Below are positions 1 through 6,900 of a stretch of 18,291 nucleotides of DNA, one piece after another. The stretch is from CAVAWX01 sp963642995 (GTDB taxonomy: Bacteria; Actinomycetota; Coriobacteriia; Coriobacteriales; QAMH01): positions 1 through 18,291 of the forward strand of contig CAVIIZ010000028.1 in NCBI GenBank assembly GCA_963642995.1, given 5' to 3'. The notes below the pieces were generated by a model. It had not been told where the DNA came from, did not search any database, and saw only the letters and a program-made list of their open reading frames with translations. Both the position numbers and the translations under genes were made by a program. Position 1 is the stretch's first letter, and every line of letters begins with the position of its first letter.

Positions 1-4
1 CAGC

Positions 5-100
5 AGAACATGCTTTCCTCTTGCGTCCATGTCCTGCACGTGCGCTGCATCCAAAAGAACGCGCTTTCTTCTCGCGCCCATACTTCTCACGTGTGCTGCA
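5..100. repeat. Tandem 51-bp degenerate repeat, two copies, cut by the left edge
   Basis: Bases 5-49 and 56-100 align over 45 nt with 33 identities and no gaps, giving a period of 51 bp (17 codons). Read leftward, the repeat is open to the window edge and gives near-identical 17-residue units of the form AAHVxxMxARxKxVLL. Four of the changed codons between units are synonymous in that frame. An ATG at 81-79 could begin a leftward protein that runs off the edge, but its Shine-Dalgarno site is poor and the frame is open back to about base 171. It may equally be the end of a non-coding repeat array. Confidence 0.55.
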
Positions 101-153
101 GTTAAATTACGATAATGTATCTTATGGGAACTTATAAAAGGAGCACCTGCTGC

Positions 154-178
154 CCTTTTGGCGGCTTAGCTTGCGACC
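154..178 (+). repeat. 25-bp direct repeat, copy 1
   Basis: This copy matches 225-249 with one mismatch (the eighth base, G here and C there). The shared core is GGCTTAGCTTGCGACC. The copies are 71 bp apart and only two are present in the window. Confidence 0.6.
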
Positions 179-224
179 GCACGAGGGGGTATGCTGCCGT
201 GTGCCTGCCGCCGAGCACTTTCTT

Positions 225-249
225 CCTTTTGCCGGCTTAGCTTGCGACC
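225..249 (+). repeat. 25-bp direct repeat, copy 2
   Basis: Second copy of the 154-178 element. The DNA between the copies is unrelated and there is no third copy, so this is not an array. It could be a pair of protein-binding sites or the ends of a small interspersed element. Confidence 0.6.
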
Positions 250-322
250 CCTGTCTCGGTTCTAGACGACGTCACTGAGGCGGCGGCAGGCGGCGATTGC
301 TTGTGCGGGGTGAAAAGAGAGA

Positions 323-349
323 AGAGCCCGGGTGTCCAAGCCGGGCTCT
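323..349 (-). terminator. Candidate intrinsic terminator for leftward transcription
   Basis: A perfect 9-bp stem, AGAGCCCGG/CCGGGCTCT, encloses a 9-nt loop (332-340). On the minus strand the stem is followed by a pyrimidine run, TCTCTCTTTTCAC (bases 322-310). No U-tract follows on the plus strand. It could end larE read-through, although it lies 275 bp beyond the larE stop. Confidence 0.5.
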
Positions 350-388
350 CCGAAAAGCGTGTGTCCTAAGGAGGGGATCAATCAGCAA

Positions 389-508
389 ATGGTACATCGC
401 TTTTCAATCAGAACACGTGAATTGTTATACATCCTCGGAACGCGAAAAGGAACATGTGCGGGCACAATCCCACGAATCCTCCAAAAAATGGCAGGTCAAA
501 GGGGTTGA
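389..508 (+). CDS. Possible 39-aa small ORF, unrecognised
   Basis: An ATG at 389 is preceded by AAGGAGGGG (368-376) with a 12-nt spacer, slightly long for a Shine-Dalgarno site. The frame reads MVHRFSIRTRELLYILGTRK at its start and ends in TGA at 506-508. It is basic, has no signal peptide and matches no family I know. The AT-rich composition differs from the genes to its right. It could be a real small protein, the 5' remnant of a lost gene, or a chance frame inside an interspersed repeat. Confidence 0.15.
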   Translation: MVHRFSIRTRELLYILGTRKGTCAGTIPRILQKMAGQRG

Positions 509-595
509 TTTTTGTCCAAATGTGTAGGAACGGTGGAAGCGGCGCCTGTTTCTCCATCGAGTGCACACAGAGTTCTTTTCCCGGGAAAACACTTC

Positions 596-625
596 GAGCC
601 CGGTTCCGAAAAACGCGTCGGGCTC
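596..625 (-). terminator. Hairpin overlapping the larE stop codon
   Basis: GAGCCCG (596-602) pairs with CGGGCTC (619-625) around a 16-nt loop. On the minus strand the hairpin overlaps the larE TGA (626-624) and is followed by a weak T-rich stretch, GAAGTGTTTTCCC. It is a candidate terminator for larE, weaker than the hairpin at 323-349. Confidence 0.3.
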
Positions 626-1448
626 AGCCGTCCATGCTTCCCGTGCGATACCCTTCCAAGTCGAGCGCGACGTGGGAAAAGCCCATTTCCTTCAGCGCTG
701 CGGCCACCCCTTCTCTTGCAGGCCGTGCGCAAAGGCGCGCGACCTCGTCTGATTCGACCTCGATGCGCGCAAGGTCTCCGTGGCAACGCACGCGCGGATT
801 GGAAAACCCGCGCCCCAAAAGCTCCTGCTCGGCGCGGTCCACGGCGTCGAGCTTCGCCGGGTCGAGAAACGCCCCGTGCGCAAAGCGCGTGTACAGGCAT
901 GAAAACGACGGCTTGTCCCAGGTGCGAAGCCCTTCTGCGCGCGAGACGGCGCGTACATCGGCTTTCGTGAAACCGGCGGCGGCAAGCGGGCTTTTCACCC
1001 CATGCTCGGCCACGGCCGCACCTCCCGGCCTGTGTGCGCCTGCGTCGTCGGCGTTGGACCCGTCGTATAGGCACGAGACCCCCAGCTCGGCCATCTGCTC
1101 CTCCATCTGGCGCAGCAGCATGTCCTTGCACAGATAGCAACGCTCGGGCGGGTTGCGCGTGAAACCCTCGACCTCGCGCTCGCGCGTGGGAAAGACGACG
1201 TGCTCGACGCCGAAGTCCTCGCACAGCTCGCGCGCCGCCTCGAGCTCGCGGGCAGGCAACGCCATGGTGTCGCCCGTGAGCGCCACGACATTGTGCGCGC
1301 CCAGCACTTTTCGCGCCTCCCACAAGACGAGCGCCGAGTCCACGCCGCCGGAAAACGCCACGGCCACCCGATCGAAATGCGCGAGAAAGGCCTCGAGCTC
1401 CTCTTGCTTCACGAGCAAGTCCGCCCCCAGATGATGCATGTGCTCCAT
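624..1448 (-). CDS. larE: LarE: ATP-dependent sacrificial sulfur transferase
   Basis: 274 aa, usual length for LarE. LarE adenylates the carboxylates of pyridinium-3,5-biscarboxylic acid mononucleotide and donates cysteine sulfur, building the nickel-pincer nucleotide cofactor of lactate racemase and related LarA-type enzymes in the cytosol. Visible features are the PP-loop SGGVDS at residues 33-38, RCYLCKD at 103-109, the DGSNADD block near 129-135, and C184 in the context KPSFSCLYTRFAHG. C184 aligns with the sacrificial cysteine of Lactobacillus plantarum LarE (Cys176). The ATG at 1448 was chosen because GAAGGAGG lies 8 nt upstream and the family sequence begins right after it. The frame stays open to 1643, but the extension is not LarE-like. 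No larA, larB or larC lies in the window, so its client enzyme must be encoded elsewhere. Confidence 0.92.
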   Translation of the reverse strand: MEHMHHLGADLLVKQEELEAFLAHFDRVAVAFSGGVDSALVLWEARKVLGAHNVVALTGDTMALPARELEAARELCEDFGVEHVVFPTREREVEGFTRNPPERCYLCKDMLLRQMEEQMAELGVSCLYDGSNADDAGAHRPGGAAVAEHGVKSPLAAAGFTKADVRAVSRAEGLRTWDKPSFSCLYTRFAHGAFLDPAKLDAVDRAEQELLGRGFSNPRVRCHGDLARIEVESDEVARLCARPAREGVAAALKEMGFSHVALDLEGYRTGSMDG

Positions 1449-1734
1449 CTCGCGTGCCTCCTTCGCCCCCGAGCCGGGCGCCGCGCCCTTCGCATGCCGC
1501 ACAAGACATGCAGAAGGCGAGGCGTTTTCGCGTCGCACTTGCCCGGCGGGCGCTTGAACGCGTCGCCGCAGGCCCGGGCCGTGCCGTTGCCGCTCGAGAC
1601 TTCGGGTCGGCCCGTCCATCCGCCTCTCGAACGCCCACATCATAACGTTTCACATCCGCCGAAACACGGATATTCGCGCGCGCACGGGGAAAAGGCAGCT
1701 CGGATGCAGCCCTTTAGTGCTAAAGTCACGCCCC
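1449..1734. promoter_or_regulatory. Divergent larE / AGCS intergenic region with long larE leader
   Basis: On the minus strand TATGAT (1644-1639) is a good -10 box for larE with only a weak -35, implying a 5' leader of about 185 nt. The leader is very GC-rich, contains several possible stems and repeats the octamer GCGACGCG. I could not match it to a known riboswitch class. On the plus strand the region ends with the AGCS promoter and palindrome, listed separately. Confidence 0.4.
1712..1726 (+). promoter_or_regulatory. Palindrome and extended -10 directly before the AGCS gene
   Basis: CTTTAG-TG-CTAAAG (1712-1725) is a perfect inverted repeat. It contains an extended -10 motif, TG-C-TAAAGT (1718-1726). 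The start codon is only 8 nt beyond that hexamer, which would place the transcription start at or next to the ATG. The palindrome could be an operator overlapping the promoter. Confidence 0.4.
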
Positions 1735-3153
1735 ATGGATATCATCTCTTTCCTTGAATCTGTAGACGCCTTCCTGTGGGGGCCTCCCATGATCGTCGTG
1801 CTCTTGGGCACGCACCTGTTCTTGACTTTTCGCTTGCGCGGCATCCAGCGCAAGATCCCGAAGGCCATACGCCTGTCCGTCGCAGACGACGAGGGCGCGG
1901 AAGGCGACGTCTCCAATTTCGGCGCGCTCGTCACCGCGCTTGCCGGCACCATCGGCACCGGCTCGATCGTGGGCGTGGCCACCGCCATCATCTCGGGCGG
2001 CCCGGGCGCGGTGTTCTGGATGTGGCTCACCGGCGTCTTCGGCATCGCGACGAAGTACGCCGAGGTCTACGCCTCCATCAAGTACCGCGTGAAAGACCAC
2101 AGGGGCGAGATGATCGGCGGCGCCATGTACGCATGGAAGCGCGCCTTCGTGCGCGAAGACGGCTCGACTCCCTGGTGGGCGGGTCTCGGCGCCGTGGCGT
2201 TCGCCCTGTTTGCGGCCATCGCCACCCTGGGCACGGGCTCGGCGGTGCAGTCCTCTGCCATGACGGGCATCATATGCGGCAACTTCGAGGGCCTGCCCAC
2301 CTGGGTGGTCGGCCTGGTCATCTCGGCGTTTGTCGCGCTCGTCATCTTCGGCGGCGTGCGCTCCATCTCGCGCGTGTGCGAGTTGCTCGTGCCCATCATG
2401 GCCGTGCTCTACGCGGGCGGTTGCATCGTCATCATGGTGTTGAACGCGCCCTACCTGGGCGAGACCTTCGCGACCATCTTCGAATGCGCCTTCACCGCGA
2501 AAGCCGCGTTCGGCGGCGCCGTGGGCTCCGGCCTGATCACGGCCTTGCAGTTCGGCTGCGCGCGCGGCCTGTTCTCCAACGAATCCGGACTCGGCACCGC
2601 GCCCATCGTGGCCGCCGCCGCCAGCTCGAAAAACCCCGCCCGCCAGTCGCTCATCGCCTCGACGGGCACCTTCTGGTCCACCGTCGTCATCTGCCTGATC
2701 ACCGGCATCGTGCTGGTCTCGACCATGCTCGCGCACCCCGACATCGTCACGAGCGGCAACCTCTCGCAGGGCGCCGATTTGGCCAACGCGGCGTTCGCGA
2801 CCATACCCTGGATCGGCGTGCCCATACTCGTCGTCGGCATGGTGAGCTTTGCCTACTCGACGATCCTCGGGTGGAGCTACTACGGCAGCCGCTGCGTCAC
2901 CTTCCTGTTCGGCAAGCACGCGGTGCTCCCCTATCAGGTTCTCTACGTGCTCGTGGGGCTGCTGGGCGCGGTGGGCGTGGGCGACGTCATCTGGACGATC
3001 TGCGATATCGGCAACGCGCTCATGGCCATCCCCAACATCATCCTCATCTTGCTCTTGTCCGGCCAGATCGCCCGCGAGACCAAGCACTTCGTCTACGACG
3101 ACAACCTCGACGAGACGGTCGTGGAGGACATCCCCCGCTACGAGGACAAATAG
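1735..3153 (+). CDS. Sodium:alanine/glycine symporter (AGCS family)
   Basis: 472 aa integral membrane protein, close to the usual AGCS length. It imports a small neutral amino acid, typically alanine or glycine and in some members the D-isomer, with Na+. Diagnostic stretches are GALVTALAGTIGTGSIVGVA near residues 60-80, the GGPGAVFWMWLTGVFGIATKYAEV segment, the central FGCARGLFSNESGLGTAPI and the late GWSYYGSRCVTFLFG. About ten or more hydrophobic helices are visible, with an acidic C-terminal tail. I chose the ATG at 1735 over the GTG at 1717 because AGCS proteins begin with this short amphipathic stretch. No Shine-Dalgarno is visible, so translation may be leaderless. It ends 5 bp from the convergent mutase gene. 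The substrate cannot be fixed from sequence. Confidence 0.93.
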   Translation: MDIISFLESVDAFLWGPPMIVVLLGTHLFLTFRLRGIQRKIPKAIRLSVADDEGAEGDVSNFGALVTALAGTIGTGSIVGVATAIISGGPGAVFWMWLTGVFGIATKYAEVYASIKYRVKDHRGEMIGGAMYAWKRAFVREDGSTPWWAGLGAVAFALFAAIATLGTGSAVQSSAMTGIICGNFEGLPTWVVGLVISAFVALVIFGGVRSISRVCELLVPIMAVLYAGGCIVIMVLNAPYLGETFATIFECAFTAKAAFGGAVGSGLITALQFGCARGLFSNESGLGTAPIVAAAASSKNPARQSLIASTGTFWSTVVICLITGIVLVSTMLAHPDIVTSGNLSQGADLANAAFATIPWIGVPILVVGMVSFAYSTILGWSYYGSRCVTFLFGKHAVLPYQVLYVLVGLLGAVGVGDVIWTICDIGNALMAIPNIILILLLSGQIARETKHFVYDDNLDETVVEDIPRYEDK

Positions 3154-3158
3154 AAATC

Positions 3159-4949
3159 TCAGCGCATGCGTGCGGCCACGTCGGCCTCCAACGCGTCGAG
3201 CAGCGCCTCGCCGTCTGCGCGCGTCGCCCCGTTGGCGAAGAGATAGGCCTTCACCTTGGGCTCGGTGCCGCTCGGGCGCAGCAAGACCTTCGCCCCGCCG
3301 TCCAGACGGTACTCGAGGACGTTTGCCGCCGGCAGGGTCTGGGGCCGCCCGCCGTTTTCACCTGCATCCGCGCCGCCCACGACGGGCATCTTCTGCCCGG
3401 ACTCGTAGTCGATCGTCTCCGCCACCGCGGCCTGCGCGAAGGCGGCGGGGGGATTCGCGCGAAACTCCCCCATCAGCTCCTTCATGCGTGCCGCGCCCGC
3501 CGCGCCGGCGAATTCGTAGCTCACGGTGCGCGTGAGACGGTAGCCGAACTGCGCGTAGAGGGCGTCCATGCGCGCGAGCAAGTCGATGCCCTGCTCCTTG
3601 AAAAAGCGCGTCATCTGCGCGATGAGCATGCTCGCGTTCACCGCGTCCTTGTCGCGCACGTGCGTGCCCGACATGTAGCCGTAGGATTCCTCGAAGCCGA
3701 AGATGAAGCGCTCGGGATGCCCCGCGGCCTCCAACAGCGCGATTTGCTCGCCGATGTACTTGAAGCCGGTGAGGACGCGGCGCAGCTCGAAGCCGTGGAA
3801 GGCGGCCAGCTCGTCGGCCAGGGTCGTCGAGACGATGGTGGTGACGGCGACGGCGCGCGACAGGTCCTCGCCACGCGCGGCGCGGCGCGTGCAGATGTAG
3901 TCGAGCAGCAGCGCACCCATCTCGTTGCCCGTGGGCAGGCGCCATTCTCCATCGTGGAAGACCGCGGTGCCCACGCGGTCGCAATCCGGGTCGGTGGCGA
4001 TGAGGATGTCCGGCGACACCTGCGCGCACAGCTTCAGCCCCTCGGAAAGCGCCTCGCGTATCTCGGGGTTGGGGTACGGGCAAGTGGGAAAATCGCCGTC
4101 CGGTGCCTCTTGCGAGGGCACCACGGCCAGTTCCACGCCGCCCACGCGCTCGAAGATGGCGCGGCAGCACTCGAGGCCGCTGCCGTTCAAGGGCGTGTAG
4201 ACGACCTTCAGGGGGGTCTGCACGCCGTTCGCCGCGTCGGCGCCTCCCGCATCCGGCGCGCCGTCAGCGCATCTCCCCTCGCCCGCAAGCGGCTCCGGCG
4301 ATTGCGCGGCCACGGCGTCCACGAAGGCCTCGAGCACCTCCTCTCCCATCCAAGTGGCAAGGCCCGCCTCGAGCGCTTCCTCGAAAGGCATGGACTTCAC
4401 GTCGGCAAACGCGTCGAGCGCGTCGATGGCCTGCTGTATGGCGCGCGCCTGCTCGGTCTTTATCTGGCAGCCGTCCGCGCCGTAGACCTTGTAGCCGTTG
4501 TAGGCGGCCGGGTTGTGGCTGGCCGTGACGTTGATGCCGGCGTCGGCGTGCAGGTGGCGCACGGCAAACGAGAGCGCCGGCGTGGGCTCGACGCGCGGGT
4601 AGAGGGCGCTGCGCACCCCGTTGGCGGCCAGCACGCCCGCGATGGTGTGCACGAACTCCTCTCCCCCATGCCGGCTGTCGCGGCAGACGGCGACGAGGGG
4701 CGCCTCGCCTGCGCCGGCCTTCTGCGCGTTCAGGTAGTCGGCCAGCCCCTGCGTGGCCTTTGCCACCGTGTAGACGTTCATGCGGTTGGGGCCGAGTCCC
4801 AAGACGCCGCGCAGCCCGGCCGTGCCGAAGGCGAGCTCCTGGAAAAACGCGTCCTCGCGCTCTTCGTCCGAAAGCGCCTCGAGACGGGCGCGTTCGCCCG
4901 CGTCCACACCTGAAAGCCACTGCTCGAAGCGTTCCTGCGTCGTCGTCAT
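3159..4949 (-). CDS. Alpha-D-phosphohexomutase (phosphoglucomutase/phosphomannomutase)
   Basis: 596 aa, the length of the long bacterial mutases such as Bacillus PgcA. It interconverts hexose-6-phosphate and hexose-1-phosphate in the cytosol, the entry to nucleotide sugars for wall or capsule glycans. All four active-site motifs are present: the catalytic phosphoserine loop TASHNP (S144), the Mg2+ loop DPDCDR (320-325), the sugar-binding loop GFEESYGY (418-425) and the phosphate-binding RPSGTEPK (558-565). FGTAGLRG at 41-48 is typical of this subgroup. Two Ala/Gly/Asp-rich linkers (about 223-243 and 524-536) look like lineage insertions. AAAGGAG lies 10 nt before the ATG at 4949, which decides the start. 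It is downstream of gpsA by 121 bp on the same strand. Glucose versus mannose preference is not decidable here. Confidence 0.93.
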   Translation of the reverse strand: MTTTQERFEQWLSGVDAGERARLEALSDEEREDAFFQELAFGTAGLRGVLGLGPNRMNVYTVAKATQGLADYLNAQKAGAGEAPLVAVCRDSRHGGEEFVHTIAGVLAANGVRSALYPRVEPTPALSFAVRHLHADAGINVTASHNPAAYNGYKVYGADGCQIKTEQARAIQQAIDALDAFADVKSMPFEEALEAGLATWMGEEVLEAFVDAVAAQSPEPLAGEGRCADGAPDAGGADAANGVQTPLKVVYTPLNGSGLECCRAIFERVGGVELAVVPSQEAPDGDFPTCPYPNPEIREALSEGLKLCAQVSPDILIATDPDCDRVGTAVFHDGEWRLPTGNEMGALLLDYICTRRAARGEDLSRAVAVTTIVSTTLADELAAFHGFELRRVLTGFKYIGEQIALLEAAGHPERFIFGFEESYGYMSGTHVRDKDAVNASMLIAQMTRFFKEQGIDLLARMDALYAQFGYRLTRTVSYEFAGAAGAARMKELMGEFRANPPAAFAQAAVAETIDYESGQKMPVVGGADAGENGGRPQTLPAANVLEYRLDGGAKVLLRPSGTEPKVKAYLFANGATRADGEALLDALEADVAARMR

Positions 4950-5070
4950 CGTCTCGCCGCTCCTTTCACCGTGCGCGCCATGCGCCTTTTCAACCGAAGG
5001 GTGAAAACCCTGTGCACGCGTCCATGCACGCGTCCGCACGTGCTCGAATTTTGCGTCCGAACGCGCGGGC
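4950..5070 (-). promoter_or_regulatory. Spacer between gpsA and the mutase gene
   Basis: The 121 bp hold a tandem 12-bp repeat (TGCACGCGTCC at 5013-5023 and 5025-5035, plus strand) and a small perfect hairpin, AGGGT-GAAA-ACCCT, near 4999-5012. On the minus strand an alternative stem, TTTTCA/TGAAAA, shares bases with that hairpin, so the two exclude each other. No clear terminator or consensus promoter is visible, so the mutase may be read from the gpsA transcript. Confidence 0.3.
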
Positions 5071-6069
5071 TTAGAACTCCGTCCCCAATGCGCGCCCCAT
5101 CAAGAGCTCGACTGCCCCGTAGGCGTCGATTTCATGTTCTATCGTCTTTTTCACCACGGATATGATGGGCATCTCCACGCCCGCCCGCGCCGCCAGCGCC
5201 AGCAGCGGGCCGGCGCTGTGGGCGCCTTCGACCACCACGTTTTCCGCATGCTCGAAGGCCGCGACGTCGGCGCCCTTCGCGAGCGCCTCGCCGAAGCGCC
5301 CGTTGCGCGAATGCGGCGAGCAGCAGGTGACGTTTAAGTCGCCGATGCCCGCAAGCCCGAGACAGGTGCTCTCGAGGCCGCCGCAGGCCAGCACCAGCCG
5401 GCGTATCTCGGCGATGCCGCGCGTGATGAGCAGGGCCACCGTGTTGTCGCCGTATCCGAGGCCGCGCGCCACCCCGGCCGCGATGGCGATGGCGTTTTTG
5501 GCCGCGCCGCACAAGGCGACGCCCGCGACGTCGCTGCTCGTGTAGATGCGGAAGAACGCGCAGGAGACGAGCTTTTGGAAAAAGGAGGCGCACTCTTCGC
5601 CCGCCGAGGCGACGACCGCCCCTGCATACGCGCCGCGCACGAGCTCTTCTGCATGGTTGGGGCCGCCGAGCAAGGCGATGCGTTCCGGATGTCCCAAAAT
5701 CTCGCCCGCCGCCTCGGGCAGGAGGCGCCCTGTGGCGGGGTCGAGGCCCTTGGACAGCAGCAACACCGGCGCATCCGGCGCCAGTTTGCCGTGCACCGCG
5801 CGCGCAAGGTCGCCGACGGCAAAGGAGGGCACCGCCACGACGAGCGCCCGCGCTTTCTCCACGCATGCGGACAAATCGCTGCTTGCCCGCACGTTTTCCA
5901 GCTCGACATCGGGAAAGCGCCGCGGATTTCTCCCCGTGGCGTTCACCGCCTCGGCATCGTGCGGGCTGCGGCACCACAGCGCGACGGGCAGCCCCTTGCC
6001 CCCCAGCAAAGAGCACAAGGCGGTGCCGAACGCGCCTGCGCCGGCGACGGCTATGGGCTGCTGTTCCAT
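5071..6069 (-). CDS. gpsA: NAD(P)+-dependent glycerol-3-phosphate dehydrogenase
   Basis: 332 aa, standard for GpsA. It reduces dihydroxyacetone phosphate to sn-glycerol-3-phosphate, the precursor of phospholipids and of glycerol-phosphate polymers. The N-terminal Rossmann motif is GAGAFG (10-15). SKGL (106-109), GGPNHAEE (135-142), the catalytic lysine K191 in CGAAKNAIAIAAG and GIGDLNVTCCSPHSRN (241-256) follow in the family order. The ATG at 6069 was chosen because the Rossmann strand starts at residue 6. The frame continues upstream to 6855, but only as an antisense-like shadow of the next gene. The Shine-Dalgarno is weak (AAGG, 9 nt away). It lies 53 bp downstream of the 210-aa gene, so probably in one transcript. 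Whether it serves lipids, the wall polymer or both is not resolved. Confidence 0.94.
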   Translation of the reverse strand: MEQQPIAVAGAGAFGTALCSLLGGKGLPVALWCRSPHDAEAVNATGRNPRRFPDVELENVRASSDLSACVEKARALVVAVPSFAVGDLARAVHGKLAPDAPVLLLSKGLDPATGRLLPEAAGEILGHPERIALLGGPNHAEELVRGAYAGAVVASAGEECASFFQKLVSCAFFRIYTSSDVAGVALCGAAKNAIAIAAGVARGLGYGDNTVALLITRGIAEIRRLVLACGGLESTCLGLAGIGDLNVTCCSPHSRNGRFGEALAKGADVAAFEHAENVVVEGAHSAGPLLALAARAGVEMPIISVVKKTIEHEIDAYGAVELLMGRALGTEF

Positions 6070-6122
6070 GGATGCGGCCTTGGGTGCGAGCGCGGATGCG
6101 GGCTGTGCGGGACGCGCGGCCC

Positions 6123-6755
6123 TTACGCCTCTTCCTTCACGTCGTTTAGATACTCGCCTTTCGCGGAATCGTAGAAGACCGGCTGGCCGTTGTTCCACGT
6201 GCGCCAGCGCACCTTCCACAGGTTCTGGTCGCCCTCGCCGCACACCGCGGTGCCGGGGCCTGTGAGCTTGTTGGGAAAAGCCAGGCTCGTGACCGTGTGG
6301 CCGCGGTCGCGCTCGGCGCGCATGAACTCGTGGGCGCGGATGACGGTGTCGACGATGTTTTTCGGCATGGCCTCGAACTTGCCGTCGTGCATGAGGTTGA
6401 TCTCGATGTCGTTCATGTCGCGCACCAGGCGGATCTGGGAAAGCCAGCCCTCCTCGCCCGCGTTGTTGATGAACGCCTCGCGCAGCTCCTGCATGGCGGT
6501 CTTGATGCAGTAGGAGGAAAACTCCATGGAGGCGTCTGTCGGCATGTCGAGCGTGAGGGAGACGCGCAGGGCGGGGTCGGTCTCGTCGGTCTTGTGCCCG
6601 CGCGATATGACGACGAAATCGTTCGAGATGTCGTCGCGCACCGCGCGCTCGAGCTCTTCTGAATAGCCTGCGCCCGTCACGTCCACGATGAGCTTGATGT
6701 TTTGGTCGCGCAGCTCCTTGCGCTTCTTCTTCTCGGATTTGTCGACTTTCGCCAT
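6123..6755 (-). CDS. Conserved-looking hypothetical protein, 210 aa
   Basis: I do not recognise this family. It starts with a Lys/Glu-rich stretch (residues 1-20) followed by a probable beta strand, IKLIVDVTGAGY. There is no signal peptide or membrane helix, so it is likely cytosolic. The C-terminal third is rich in Trp and Tyr (NLWKVRWRTWNNGQPVFYDS). Residues 55-120 carry several acidic and methionine-containing segments (LDMPTDASMEFSSYC, LVRDMNDIEINLMHDG) that look like a folded alpha/beta domain. The start is secure: GGAGG lies 7 nt before the ATG at 6755, and a consensus TATAAT (6811-6806) sits about 50 bp upstream. Codon use fits its neighbours. Its place directly before gpsA suggests a shared transcript but says nothing certain about function. 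Confidence 0.8.
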   Translation of the reverse strand: MAKVDKSEKKKRKELRDQNIKLIVDVTGAGYSEELERAVRDDISNDFVVISRGHKTDETDPALRVSLTLDMPTDASMEFSSYCIKTAMQELREAFINNAGEEGWLSQIRLVRDMNDIEINLMHDGKFEAMPKNIVDTVIRAHEFMRAERDRGHTVTSLAFPNKLTGPGTAVCGEGDQNLWKVRWRTWNNGQPVFYDSAKGEYLNDVKEEA

Positions 6756-6805
6756 GATGGGGCCTCCGCCCTTCCTCGTCGTTTTTGCGAAGCGTGCTGC
6801 GGCGG

Positions 6806-6811
6806 ATTATA
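6806..6811 (-). promoter_or_regulatory. -10 box for the 210-aa gene / gpsA transcript
   Basis: A perfect TATAAT on the minus strand lies about 50 bp before the ATG at 6755. No good -35 is visible 16-18 bp further upstream. The box lies in the 145-bp gap after tarJ, so the hypothetical gene, gpsA and perhaps the mutase could be transcribed independently of tarIJ. Confidence 0.5.
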
Positions 6812-6900
6812 CCCTGCACCTGCGCCCGGCTCTCGCGCGCGTCCCGCGACAGCACACAAGCCCCACGTAAACGGCGGTGCGGAAGTGGGAAAGGCCAGCT

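Larger units (their letters stand above)
101..623. other. Intergenic region without a confident gene
   Basis: Apart from the short repeats at 154-178 and 225-249 and the hairpin at 323-349, this stretch shows no conserved coding frame. Bases about 100-140 and 377-540 are clearly richer in A+T than the surroundings. The first patch could hold a promoter firing left into the 51-bp repeat. The second holds a 39-codon reading frame (389-508). A perfect 14-bp palindrome, TTTTCCCGGGAAAA, lies at 576-589, just past the end of larE. Confidence 0.5.

Noticed and set aside
154..249. CRISPR array
   Set aside because: Only two 25-bp copies, no third repeat, and no cas genes in the window.
1449..1644. 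Known riboswitch (cobalamin, NiCo, c-di-GMP or Moco) before larE
   Set aside because: I compared the leader with the conserved cores I remember and found no convincing match. Kept only as an unspecified long leader.
1776..4913. A 1045-codon open frame on the plus strand
   Set aside because: It spans the AGCS gene out of frame and the mutase gene antisense. The product is Arg/His-rich with no family pattern, a common artefact of GC-rich DNA.
5071..6855. GpsA extended upstream to 594 codons
   Set aside because: The added part is an out-of-frame reading of the 210-aa gene. GpsA proteins begin a few residues before the Rossmann motif, as with the start at 6069.
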